This document shows, piece by piece, positions 1 through 7,365 of a stretch of 64,000 bases of DNA; positions within the stretch are counted from its first letter, which is position 1, and each line of letters starts with the position of its first letter. A program made the translations under genes and the position numbers. The stretch is taken from assembly GCA_038744785.1 (NCBI GenBank), contig JBCDLX010000011.1, positions 1 through 64,000 of the forward strand, in the 5' to 3' direction. Under the pieces are notes generated by a model. The model saw only the letters and a program-made list of their open reading frames with translations. It was not told where the DNA came from and made no database searches. This DNA comes from Ovoidimarina sp038744785 (lineage in GTDB: Bacteria > Pseudomonadota > Alphaproteobacteria > Rhodobacterales > Rhodobacteraceae).

Positions 1-91
1 CCACATCATCACCAGTCGTCAGCCTCAGCTCAATCTCACGCAGCAGCTTCAAGATGTCTTCGTCTGAATGTCGCTTCCTCGCAATGCCCAA
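1..91 (-). mobile_element. IS3-type transposase OrfA, N-terminal part (cut by window edge)
   Basis: Read on the minus strand, the first 91 bases encode KRHSDEDILKLLREIELRL followed by TTGDDV. This is the usual start of the small helix-turn-helix OrfA of IS3-family elements common in Rhodobacterales, which binds the element's ends. The most likely start is a TTG at 91-89, giving M-G-I-A-R-K-R. The rest lies outside the window, so an intact OrfB cannot be judged. The bases 105-130 just upstream, reading AGAACTGGACCATTAC on the gene strand, may be part of the terminal inverted repeat. That point is inferred only from position. The family call is from memory of the N-terminal motif. Confidence 0.6.
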
Positions 92-201
92 TACCCCTCT
101 CGCAGCCAATGTAATGGTCCAGTTCTAGGGGGGAAGGACAGGGATGGCTCCGTTGAGTCGCAGCCGAACATCAGGGCATTCGTTTCTGGACATCGGGTGA
201 G

Positions 202-705
202 TCAGATAGATTTGCGTTGGTGTCTGGCCAAAAAAGCAAGACCCCCAAGGCCAGCAAGAAGCAAAGGTAAGCCTGCTGGAAGGGGAACCACGGCAGGTCT
301 AAGCGTCCATTCTCCATTGGTTCCACCTTCGCCAACCCCGACCGAAGCAAACAAAGATGTCCAACTGCCCGTAGAAAATGAACTGAAGATTGTCCCTCCT
401 CCGGCAAAATCGACTACCAAGTCAGACAGGTTCCCAGACTCCATCGGTAATGTGCCAGTCAGGCTGACAAAAGCCGCGTCGCCCGGCACGTCAAAGGCGC
501 CAGAAGAAGAACTATAGAAAAAACTGCTAAAATCAGCCAAGGAGAGTGCCGTGCCCGGCGTGTAGGTATCTTCAAGCGTTAAAACGGCACTTGCAAATCC
601 GGTGCACCCATCGGTGCAGAGCCCGCTCCACTCGTAGACCACGGCAGAATTTGCCGAGTTTGCTAATCCCAGTGCGATCAAAGCTGCGGAAAACAATGTT
701 CTCAT
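202..705 (-). CDS. Exported protein with VPLPA-type C-terminal sorting signal
   Basis: A 167-residue protein starting at the ATG at 705, which follows a GAGGG ribosome site; an in-frame upstream start at 756 lacks one. It has a signal peptide (MRTLFSAALIALGLANSANSA), a Gly/Ser/Phe-rich body of about 110 residues, and an end made of VPLPAGLP, a hydrophobic stretch LLLAGLGGLAFLA and a basic tail RHQRKS. This three-part tail is the VPLPA/PEP-CTERM sorting signal recognised by exosortases, so the protein is probably processed at the inner membrane and released or anchored, often in connection with exopolysaccharide. No exosortase gene lies in the window. The body has no function I recognise. Confidence 0.8.
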   Translation of the reverse strand: MRTLFSAALIALGLANSANSAVVYEWSGLCTDGCTGFASAVLTLEDTYTPGTALSLADFSSFFYSSSSGAFDVPGDAAFVSLTGTLPMESGNLSDLVVDFAGGGTIFSSFSTGSWTSLFASVGVGEGGTNGEWTLRPAVVPLPAGLPLLLAGLGGLAFLARHQRKSI

Positions 706-1279
706 CGTCGAACCCTCAAAAACTCTTGTGAAACTAGACCTACGGTCCACGGACATCTGTATTGAGTCAACCTTTTACGGTATGAATTCCAAGGTCCGCT
801 CCATCCACCAACCGGACCTGTAACCGAGCCCACGCCGACCTCCCGACCGAACCGACGTCCTGGAATTGGCCCAGCAGTTTGAGGCGATACTCTCGAGATG
901 ATGCCCAGCACCACGCCCTTGTCCATTTCGGTGCCCCGGATCTCATCTCGGATGTCTTCGTTGACCTTTTCAGCACGGGCGAAGGCGCTATTTACTTGTT
1001 GCTTGCTTGTGCCGACCGCATCGGCGGTGTCCTTTGTAAAGCCTTTCTAGTGCTGCTTTGGTGGAACAATTTGTTCCGGCTACCTCAACGCTCTGGCGTG
1101 CGCCTCCACGTACTTTGCGCGCGTCTGAGCCGTTCACCAGATGAACGTCTACAACACGAACCGGGCAAGGTCTGACCGTTAGGTCCGCTTGCCTGAAGTT
1201 TCTGGGGTGTTCACGGCCCAAATAGTGACAGATTCCTGTGCGACCCTAAATCAGACCACGGCGACGTAGGGCAGTTGTG
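706..1279. other. Gene-poor stretch with decayed sequence
   Basis: No intact gene is convincing in these 574 bases. The only recognisable content is the broken ParB-like reading frame on the minus strand described separately. The short open frames on both strands lack ribosome sites and family features. The stretch sits between an IS3-type element and an orphan membrane-protein gene, as expected for an old insertion or excision scar. Confidence 0.5.
880..1136 (-). pseudogene. ParB-like DNA-binding protein remnant
   Basis: On the minus strand one frame reads GFTKDTADAVGTSKQQVNSA, then FARAEKVNEDIRDEIRGTEM and DKGVVL. This pattern (helix-turn-helix with TSKQQVNSAFARAEK, then I-R-D-E-I-R-G-T-x-M-D-K-G-V-x-L) matches the central region of ParB/RepB-like and phage ParB-type proteins. 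Upstream in the same frame, TRAKYVEAHARAL is also compatible, but stop codons at about 1136, 1080 and 1049 interrupt it, and after KGVVL the match moves to another frame. It is therefore a fragment, perhaps of a lost plasmid or phage gene. Identification rests on a short motif only. Confidence 0.4.
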
Positions 1280-1771
1280 ATGGCATACCTTCTTGTCTAT
1301 GTCTTTTGGGCAATTCCGACTGGCGCCATGTTCCTTTGGATCGCGTTTGTCCCGGAAAAGCTTTCCCTGTTTCTTGGAATTGAAACTGTGCCAGTGCTTG
1401 TGCGCAGCGTCTCCGGAGTTTTCGGGATCGTTCTTTTAGGCGCATCACTTTCCGCACTGCGCCATAACCTGCGCCTCCAAATGATCATTCGGAGAGATGA
1501 ACCACAGCCTGCGCAAGTTTCGATTTCGGTGGAAGAAGGTAGCGACACAACCACTTACACAGCCATCGTCAGCAATAATGGGTCAGACACAATTTGGCGG
1601 GCCCCGGTTTACGGCAACAAGGCGGTCGAACGGTTGTTGGATGGGTCCGCCCGAAGCGTGGAAGCCTGGAGTGACGATTGCAATGGTGCCCCCATTGCGC
1701 TTCGGGTCGACGGCAGGCTCGTATTCACGTACCCAAAAGCGACCCGCACGCACCGGAGCGTCCGTAGCTAA
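1280..1771 (+). CDS. Small membrane protein of unknown function
   Basis: A 163-residue protein (a GTG three bases earlier is an alternative start). Two hydrophobic segments at about residues 2-25 and 34-58 anchor it in the membrane with a short loop between. The remaining ~100 residues are polar, with Asn/Asp-rich beta-like sequence (VSISVEEGSDTTTYTAIVSN), probably one soluble domain. I recognise no family. It stands alone between a decayed stretch and a convergent unknown gene. The absence of a clear Shine-Dalgarno site lowers confidence. Confidence 0.55.
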   Translation: MAYLLVYVFWAIPTGAMFLWIAFVPEKLSLFLGIETVPVLVRSVSGVFGIVLLGASLSALRHNLRLQMIIRRDEPQPAQVSISVEEGSDTTTYTAIVSNNGSDTIWRAPVYGNKAVERLLDGSARSVEAWSDDCNGAPIALRVDGRLVFTYPKATRTHRSVRS

Positions 1772-1847
1772 AGAGATTTTCACAGAGCAAGGCGCGGCAA
1801 ATGACTGCTTCGAGCCCAAAGCGGCCAACAATGGCCAATCTGAGAAT

Positions 1848-2603
1848 TTAGTTGAGCCGCCTGCGTTTAAACAGGGACAAAAGCCCTTTCTTGGGCCTCT
1901 CAAGCGGTAGGTCTTCGATCCAAGGCCTTTCAAGGCCCAGCGGCTCCCGAAACACCCCATAATCCACGAAAGTGTACGGACAGTCCGGTTCCACCCCTTG
2001 AAATGGCATCAGCTCGCTCGAAGGAATGAACCAATCTGGTTTGACGTTGTGGTGTTCAAGGTCTTGCTCCAGAGCCTGATACAGGAGCTGTCTTCGACCG
2101 CACTCAAAGGAAAACCGCTTCCCTTTGGTACCGACCAGTCCGGCGGCGTGTTCAAGATCCTTCGCGCCAAACGAAGAGGCATCCCAATTCGGTGAACCGT
2201 TCTTGATGAAGACACGATCCCTCAGATGACTGCTCGAGGAGTAATAGAGATCAAGGACGTCCGAGATGCCCTGCACATAATGCGCCAGAAGCGTTGAGCC
2301 ATCGACTTCGGCATTTTCGAACACAGGATGCAGGTCGTAGGGGTCAAGATGGGCGTCCGCAGAGAGGAGAACGGCGACATAGCGAACGTCGGGCGATCCT
2401 TCCATCAGGAGCACCGGCATATTCTCGGAGGACCCTTCGGCGGACACCGACACAAATCCCAGGGCGTCGCGGTTCTCATTTATTGTCCACCAATCGGTTG
2501 TGCGAACGAACCCATTCATTTCCCGGGCACGCGCTTCCTCCGCTAGAATTATTTTGTGCCTTTCAGGTTTATAGCCTTCGCAATTGTAGTCCCAAAGAGC
2601 CAT
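1848..2603 (-). CDS. Hypothetical soluble protein
   Basis: A 251-residue protein without signal peptide or membrane segments. The start at 2603 follows TTTTGGGACAACGCC, a modest ribosome site. The N-terminus (MALWDYNCEGYKPERHKII) and the block DRVFIKNGSPNWDASSFGAK look like normal coding sequence, and the tail is basic (KKGLLSLFKRRRLN). It belongs to no family I can name. It converges on the membrane-protein gene at 1280-1771 with 76 bases between the stops. The 182 bases upstream (2604-2785) hold nothing recognisable. Confidence 0.65.
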   Translation of the reverse strand: MALWDYNCEGYKPERHKIILAEEARAREMNGFVRTTDWWTINENRDALGFVSVSAEGSSENMPVLLMEGSPDVRYVAVLLSADAHLDPYDLHPVFENAEVDGSTLLAHYVQGISDVLDLYYSSSSHLRDRVFIKNGSPNWDASSFGAKDLEHAAGLVGTKGKRFSFECGRRQLLYQALEQDLEHHNVKPDWFIPSSELMPFQGVEPDCPYTFVDYGVFREPLGLERPWIEDLPLERPKKGLLSLFKRRRLN

Positions 2604-2785
2604 GGCGTTGTCCCAAAATGAAAACTTCGCCGAGAATGTAGGTTCAGATTTTGGCCATATTTCGGCAGTTCACTCCGGAATCCAGCGTCAAGCTTGAAGG
2701 GCACGGGGCTAGGTGTGGTGCTGAAAAGCTGTGGATTATGAACCGGCGAACCCCCAAGATCTTCTCGGCAAACGCAGGTGGGCCC

Positions 2786-3772
2786 CTATCTCCGCGTGAT
2801 GATCCGCGCCACGGATGGGCGCTTGCGACCGGCCCGCGCCTCTCGAAATGCGACAACAACACCCGATGAGATGATCAGCAGGATACCAACACCCGCCAGT
2901 CTGTCTGGATAGTCCCCCCAGATCAGGACACCCCAAAACACTGCCAGGACCAGATTACCGTATTCGAACGGTGCCACCAAACTCGCAGGCGACAATCGAT
3001 ACGCTTGGCTGAGAAGGTACGCCCCTGCAGTTATTGTGACACCGGTTATTCCGATTAGTCCAAGTTCAGACACGCTCGGGACCACCCACGGCCTTAAAAG
3101 AAAATCGGCTGCTGGCCCGCCCAAACCTTGGAACCGCCCGTGACCAAGCAGCAGAGCGACGGAGAGCGAGCCAACAAGGAAAGAGGCCTGGATGTAAAGG
3201 GCCAAGGAAACCGCGCTCTCTTGGACACCCATGGTTCGCGTGTATGTCTGCATAGCGGCGTATGCCAGCGCCGAGAGGACCGGCAGGATCAAGACCCACT
3301 GAAAATCTGGCGAACCAGGTTGCACAACAAGTAAGACTCCAAAGAAACCGAAGGTCAGCGCGGCCCACCGTACCGGGCCCACCTGATCGCCGACAAAAAC
3401 CGCCGCCATCACGGTCACAAGCATTGGCGCAACGAAAAAAACTGCTGTCGCATCCCCGATTGGAAGTGCTGCGAGCGCTGCGAAGAACGTCAGATTGGAC
3501 AAAAGAACTGCGAAACCGCGCAGGATGTGCTGTCGCAGGCGGTTGGTCCGAAATGCGGCCCTTACCGTCAGGCCTTGACGTAGAAACAGAAGCGTAAGAA
3601 CCAGCGCAATCGCAGATCGGATGACCACGGCCTCGTGCAACGGGACAGATGTCTCGGAGATGCGCTTCATCGTCATGTCACCGACAGAGAAGCAGACTGC
3701 GCCGCCAAGAATGCAGGTGATACTTACGAACGCGTTGTATCGTTGCTCTGGGGATGGCTCAGAAACCGTCAT
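2786..3772 (-). CDS. DMT/EamA-family transporter
   Basis: A 328-residue polytopic protein with about ten hydrophobic helices and two internally related halves (the first half includes CILGGAVCFSVGDMTMKRI, the second begins near GLIGITGVTITAGAYLLSQA). This is the layout of the drug/metabolite transporter superfamily with two EamA domains, usually exporters of amino acids, nucleosides or other small metabolites across the inner membrane. The substrate cannot be read from sequence. The basic tail RAGRKRPSVARIITRR is typical of a cytoplasmic end. No obvious operon partner is present. Confidence 0.85.
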   Translation of the reverse strand: MTVSEPSPEQRYNAFVSITCILGGAVCFSVGDMTMKRISETSVPLHEAVVIRSAIALVLTLLFLRQGLTVRAAFRTNRLRQHILRGFAVLLSNLTFFAALAALPIGDATAVFFVAPMLVTVMAAVFVGDQVGPVRWAALTFGFFGVLLVVQPGSPDFQWVLILPVLSALAYAAMQTYTRTMGVQESAVSLALYIQASFLVGSLSVALLLGHGRFQGLGGPAADFLLRPWVVPSVSELGLIGITGVTITAGAYLLSQAYRLSPASLVAPFEYGNLVLAVFWGVLIWGDYPDRLAGVGILLIISSGVVVAFREARAGRKRPSVARIITRR

Positions 3773-3972
3773 CCCGCTTCACTGGCGCAGTTTGCGCTGC
3801 TGGTCTGTCTCGCTGGCGACCGGAAAAAAGTCGCAAATTTGATCGCACCTGCATTCGCAGCAGGGGCCATGGTCTTCCCGGACTCAGACCGTGTATACTG
3901 GTCCTACATCAACGCGCATACTGGGCGCGGTAGGCCGTAGACGATTTGGCGTGCGTCGATGCGACCGGCAAC

Positions 3973-4176
3973 CTATGCAAAACAGGTTTGCGTGGTTTGT
4001 TTGTGGACAGGTTTTTCAAGACCTCGTCGAGCCTTCCAAAGCCTTTTCAGGCAAGCAAGGTATTCAACCAGTTCTTCGTCCGTCATTTGTGCAAGGTTTG
4101 CCTTGAGACTGAGTTCCTCTGGTTCGTCTGAGCCACAAGCGCGACCAATCGCAAAATCAACTCCAAAGTCCTTCAT
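3973..4176 (-). CDS. Small protein with TDEEL motif, downstream of duplicated leader (copy A)
   Basis: A 67-residue protein (start ATG 4176, or GTG 4179), preceded by a good GAAGAAGG ribosome site. It contains LSLKANLAQMTDEELVEYL, predicted helical, followed by a basic segment KRLWKARRGLEK. There is no signal peptide. Its leader at 4177-4380 is clearly related to the one before the small gene at 33590-33802. The two proteins share a weak pattern L-[KR]-A-x-L-x-x-[ML]-T-D-E-x-L-x-E. Function is unknown; the paired leaders argue that it is a real, regulated gene and not a chance open frame. Confidence 0.6.
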   Translation of the reverse strand: MKDFGVDFAIGRACGSDEPEELSLKANLAQMTDEELVEYLACLKRLWKARRGLEKPVHKQTTQTCFA

Positions 4177-4380
4177 CACAAACCACCTTCTTCACTTGTT
4201 ACCGAGAAGAGCAGCGCCAACTTCGACGCCGCTCTCTCGCCCCCACATCGCGGGACGAAGCACACTCGTTACTCGTCGGGCGAAGCAAGCGCTCGATTCG
4301 CTCGACCACTGCACTGTGACCACGCTGGCGACCCCAAACAATTTGTTAAGTCTTTAACTTCATGGGATGATTTATCACCC
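4177..4380 (-). repeat. Duplicated ~200-base leader, copy A
   Basis: This stretch is related along its length to 33803-34009; both lie directly before a small minus-strand gene. On the gene strand shared blocks include GTTGGCGCTGCTCTTC, TGGGGGCGAGAGAGC, GTCCCG and AACGAGTG. Near the gene-distal end lie AACAAATTGTT (4337-4347) and GTTAAAGACTTAAC (4345-4358), both inverted repeats, and a near-palindrome GGGTGATAAATCATCCC (4364-4380). Close to the gene, arms 4208-4216 and 4227-4235 form a 9-bp stem with one G-U pair where copy B has A-U. It probably combines an operator/promoter with a folded 5' leader. Confidence 0.7.
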
Positions 4381-4748
4381 ATCTGCGCCTCTTGGTTTGT
4401 ACCTTGCTATTATTGGTGCAGGCTCGTCTGGGGAGGGGCCGCTTCCGGTCGCCACCCAACGTGATCAGCGGGGAGATGACGCGGTGAAGACGCGACATCT
4501 CGCCCAAAGTCTCGGGTAGCGATGCCGCGGTCGATTGCGCGGGCCGCGCTTATGACGCTTTCGCCACGGGGTTCAGGCGACAGATGAACGATTTCAATCT
4601 GTCGAACCCGTCGCATCTGCTCTGGTTGCCCTTGTGTTCTGCGGCGGTGTTTCCTGTCTCTTCACGTTCGCAACCTCTCCGGCAACCGCTACGCGCCAAA
4701 CGTCGGGTCGACCTTCCTGTGGAACGAGCTGTATGGCAGGTTGCCTGG
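4381..4748. other. No recognisable gene
   Basis: These 368 bases carry overlapping short open frames on both strands. None has a ribosome site together with a recognisable family. One plus-strand frame reads SGSDAAVDCAGRAYDAF, then ATGFRRQMNDFNLSNP, which has natural-looking composition and could be a remnant of a gene, but I cannot place it. The stretch lies between the small-protein leader and the end of the haem-oxygenase-like gene. Confidence 0.4.
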
Positions 4749-5081
4749 TTACCCGACCATGTCTCGCGCAGCGATGTGCTGGATTGACGAGAAGCCCTCG
4801 AAATTGGGGTGGCCAACATAAAGCTTCGTCGTTGTCTTACCCGCATCGCGATGCGCCGCACGAAACGCTTCGGATTTGGTCCAGGCCGTAAAGGCTTGTT
4901 CAGAGGCCCAAACCGTGTGCGATGCATACAGCACGTTGCCGTCATTCTCGGGTCCGCGCAGCATGTGGAACTCTACAAAGCCCTCCATGTCTTTCAAGTG
5001 GCTGTCTCGGCCCAGCCAAAGGGCCTCGAAAGCTTTGGCGTTCTCAGCGGGGACAGTGAAACGGTTCATGGCGAGATACAT
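4749..5081 (-). CDS. IsdG/ABM-type haem-degrading monooxygenase
   Basis: A 110-residue protein of the antibiotic-biosynthesis-monooxygenase fold. The N-terminus MYLAMNRFTV carries Asn6, and WTKSEAFRAAH carries Trp67 and His77. These three positions match the Asn-Trp-His triad of staphylococcal IsdG (7/67/77), so cytoplasmic haem breakdown releasing iron is the best guess. The C-terminus is about ten residues shorter or longer than some relatives. The gene starts 12 bases after the siderophore-interacting protein gene, with GAAGGA ahead of the ATG, so they form an iron operon. A general ABM stress protein is the alternative. Confidence 0.75.
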   Translation of the reverse strand: MYLAMNRFTVPAENAKAFEALWLGRDSHLKDMEGFVEFHMLRGPENDGNVLYASHTVWASEQAFTAWTKSEAFRAAHRDAGKTTTKLYVGHPNFEGFSSIQHIAARDMVG

Positions 5082-5093
5082 GGGATCGATCCT

Positions 5094-5882
5094 TCAAGCG
5101 GCTGTGCTGCGTTTGAACACTTGGTGTTCATCTTCGACAAGCCCGATTTTCCAGTACCCGGAAATGTAGGCGTCGGCTTTCTCGAGCCCGCGTTCATTCA
5201 TCAGATGGGCGCGGAGCGATTGTATTGCTGTGCTTTCGCCCGCGATGCAGGTTTGTACGCACCCCGAAAAATCAGGCAAGTCTCGTATAATTTCGGGCAA
5301 TTGCGCCGAGGCATGGTGCGGTTCGGGGTGGTCGAGCCAGTGCACTTCAATTCCATCGGGCGCGTTGATCTCTTGGATATCATCGCGCGAGGTTACCTCG
5401 AAATAGGCGACACCGCAGGCGTCCCGAGGCATGGCTTCTAACGTCGCAGCGGCAACAGGTAAGGCCGACATATCCGCCGCGACGATGTAATAATCAGCAT
5501 AGAAGTCTTTAAGCTTTATTGGTCCGGGGCCGCTGAAGCCGCAGACATCGCCCGGTTGTGCGGAGCGCGCCCAAGCCGATGCAGGTCCGATATCGCCATG
5601 ATCGACGAAATCAATGTCCATCTCTGCCGTGTCAGGGCGGATGTAGCGGATCGTATAGGTCCGTACTACGGCCCGTGGCCCGGCGCTAAGCCGCAGCTCA
5701 AAAGCACTGGCGCTTTCGTTGCGTTCAGGCAGGTGGAGCTTGCAATGCGCACCCTCTATGCCCTCTGGCAGGCCAACCACAAAGGGGGCGGCCAGTGTCA
5801 CGCGGATCATATTGGGCGTCACGTACCGTGCACGGACGACAGTCAGCAGCCGAGGTGTTCGGTTGGGTTTCGCATTTGCCAT
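5094..5882 (-). CDS. Siderophore-interacting protein (FAD-dependent ferric reductase)
   Basis: A 262-residue protein; the start at 5882 (MANAKPNRTPRLL) follows CGGAGCG, whereas the longer open frame upstream has no family character. An N-terminal FAD-binding barrel includes RTYTIRYIRPDTAEMDIDFV, the R-x-Y-T pattern binding flavin, then the SIP/NAD(P)H-binding half with YIVAADMSALPVAAATLE and the typical end SGYWKIG. Family members (ViuB, YqjH) reduce Fe(III)-siderophore in the cytoplasm with NADPH or another donor. It is the first gene of an operon with the IsdG-like protein. A candidate iron operator lies about 55 bases upstream. Confidence 0.85.
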   Translation of the reverse strand: MANAKPNRTPRLLTVVRARYVTPNMIRVTLAAPFVVGLPEGIEGAHCKLHLPERNESASAFELRLSAGPRAVVRTYTIRYIRPDTAEMDIDFVDHGDIGPASAWARSAQPGDVCGFSGPGPIKLKDFYADYYIVAADMSALPVAAATLEAMPRDACGVAYFEVTSRDDIQEINAPDGIEVHWLDHPEPHHASAQLPEIIRDLPDFSGCVQTCIAGESTAIQSLRAHLMNERGLEKADAYISGYWKIGLVEDEHQVFKRSTAA

Positions 5883-6324
5883 GGGGCGCTCCGATCTGGT
5901 GCTACAGGCAGTTCGGCTTGCACCCGAACTATTCTTGAGTATTTCTATCAGAAATAGAGCCAGGGGCCATGACTGTCTAGCCATGTGATCCAAGGGCAAT
6001 TGACCAGGCTCCTTCGCAAACAGACGGACTGGTCAAAAACAGCCCCCCGATGTCGTCGTCCGTCGATAAGCCGCCGAAGAGCCAGCTCTTGTTCTATCAA
6101 TCGCCTGCCTCCTGTCCGTTGTGTCGGGCTGAGGCGGCCGTCCCGGGTCAGTGCCGCTCACTGCACTTCAGGATCGGCTGAGAGGCTTCGCAGTTGACCC
6201 GATTTACGTTCAAAATCGCCCGTACGTGTGAAGTGGCGATCGGATGCCTTGCATAGGGGTAATGATCTTGGCAGCAGTGTCTCTTATCGTGACGAAAAAA
6301 TGATCCTTCCAAAAATCGAAACCA
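5883..6324. other. Intergenic region with possible CxxC gene fragment
   Basis: This 442-base stretch carries the promoter region of the siderophore-interacting gene at its left end. On the plus strand a 43-codon frame at 6050-6181 reads LLFYQSPASCPLCRAEAAV. The F-Y-x-x-x-x-x-C-P-L-C-R pattern recalls the start of DCC-family (DUF393) thiol-disulfide proteins. It stops after 43 residues and lacks the rest of that family, so it is at most a fragment. Nothing else is recognisable. Confidence 0.35.
5936..5956 (-). promoter_or_regulatory. Candidate iron-responsive operator
   Basis: Two overlapping patterns are seen: TGAGTATTTCTATCA (5936-5950), which fits TGA-N9-TCA, the core reported for RirA boxes, and a perfect inverted repeat TATTTCT-ATC-AGAAATA (5940-5956). 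They lie 54-74 bases upstream of the siderophore-interacting gene. The position and iron-related function of the operon fit an iron repressor site. TGA-N9-TCA is short enough to occur by chance. Confidence 0.4.
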
Positions 6325-7266
6325 CTAGTCTCTGATTGTGTCCGCTGAGGCTGCGAATGGCCCCAGCAACTGTGGAACCAAATCCTCGGCGGCTTCAATC
6401 ACGGCGGCAATGCGTGCCACGTTGCGCGCGCCAGGCCGAAACGTCAGGAACACCGCGTTCGTAGGAGAGGTGAAATCGGGCAAACAGCGCACCAGCTTCC
6501 GGTGCTTCAGGCTTTCGCCCAACATAAACTCCGGCAGATAGGCAAATCCATGACCCGACAGCGCAAGCTCTAACAGAATTCCAAAGCTGCGGACAGCAAT
6601 CGGACCGGTGACGTCCACAGCCTTCTCGATTGTTCCATTCGTGAACCTCCAAGTTGCGCCGGGCCGATCACCTCGAAACGTCAGGCACGGTAGATCCGAT
6701 AAAGCTGCGGGGGTCGCCGGACTGTGCTCTTCCAATAAATCTGGTGACGCGACCAGCCACCGGGAGAATCCACCAAGCCTGAGGGCTACGAGCCGGTCGT
6801 CTTTGAAGGTGCCAACGCGGAAGGCGAGATCTGTTTCGGGATCTTGCATGTCTTCGAAGGCATAGTCGGGTCGCATCACGAGCGTCAGGCTTGGATGAAG
6901 GTCACGCAGCTTTGGGAACAGCTCGGTCGCGATCAAGCCCCCGAATTCCGGCGTCGCGGCGATTGTGATCTGGCCGGAGACGCCGACACTTTCCTCGCGC
7001 GCGATGTCTTCTAGCAAGTCGACTTCGGCCAAGATTGACCGAATGCGATCGTTCAACTTTCTGCCAACCGGGGTCAGGCGAACGGACCGGGCGCTGCGCT
7101 CTAGAAGACGGACGCCGAAATGCGCTTCCAGCAATGCGACATGACGGCTTACACCCGATTTTGCGATGCCGAGTTGGATCGCTGCAGCACTAATGCCGCC
7201 AAGCCGCGCCACAGTGTGGAAGCTTAGAAGGGCCGGAAGTCCCAGTGTTCTAATATCTTGAACCAT
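6325..7266 (-). CDS. LysR-family transcriptional regulator
   Basis: A 313-residue protein with an N-terminal winged helix-turn-helix (residues 10-70: LLSFHTVARLGGISAAAIQL and SGVSRHVALLEAHFGVRLLE) and a C-terminal co-inducer domain resembling the type-2 periplasmic binding fold (TIAATPEFGGLIATELFP onward). It is divergent from the short-chain dehydrogenase gene at 7366, with a 99-base shared intergenic region. The usual LysR arrangement suggests it controls the three downstream oxidoreductase genes, but the inducer cannot be inferred. Confidence 0.9.
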   Translation of the reverse strand: MVQDIRTLGLPALLSFHTVARLGGISAAAIQLGIAKSGVSRHVALLEAHFGVRLLERSARSVRLTPVGRKLNDRIRSILAEVDLLEDIAREESVGVSGQITIAATPEFGGLIATELFPKLRDLHPSLTLVMRPDYAFEDMQDPETDLAFRVGTFKDDRLVALRLGGFSRWLVASPDLLEEHSPATPAALSDLPCLTFRGDRPGATWRFTNGTIEKAVDVTGPIAVRSFGILLELALSGHGFAYLPEFMLGESLKHRKLVRCLPDFTSPTNAVFLTFRPGARNVARIAAVIEAAEDLVPQLLGPFAASADTIRD

Positions 7267-7268
7267 CG

Positions 7269-7296
7269 GTTCTAAATTATCTGGCTGTTCTGAATT
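7269..7296. promoter_or_regulatory. Direct repeat in LysR/SDR intergenic region
   Basis: GTTCTAAATT (7269-7278) and GTTCTGAATT (7287-7296) are a near-identical direct repeat with an 18-base period, lying immediately before the LysR start. LysR-type proteins bind AT-rich sites with two contact regions about two helical turns apart, and autoregulation from such a site is common. The assignment is inference from position and spacing. Confidence 0.35.
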
Positions 7297-7365
7297 GAGC
7301 GCAACCCGTAAATCGAATGCGTCTTAGCATCTCACTCCCACCGGGCAAAAAAAAGGAGCAAACAG

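Noticed and set aside
880..1136. Functional ParB partition gene
   Set aside because: The frame has stops and a frameshift and no parA is nearby.
4345..4358. CtrA site in the GTTAA/TTAAC repeats
   Set aside because: CtrA sites need TTAA-N7-TTAA; spacing here is four bases.
4809..5441. 210-residue plus-strand open frame
   Set aside because: It lies opposite the haem-oxygenase and siderophore genes, which have clear motifs. It is a shadow.
5940..5956. Irr box (ICE) before the siderophore gene
   Set aside because: The ICE pattern is TTTAGAA-N3-TTCTAAA; here the arms are the other way round (TTTCT/AGAAA).
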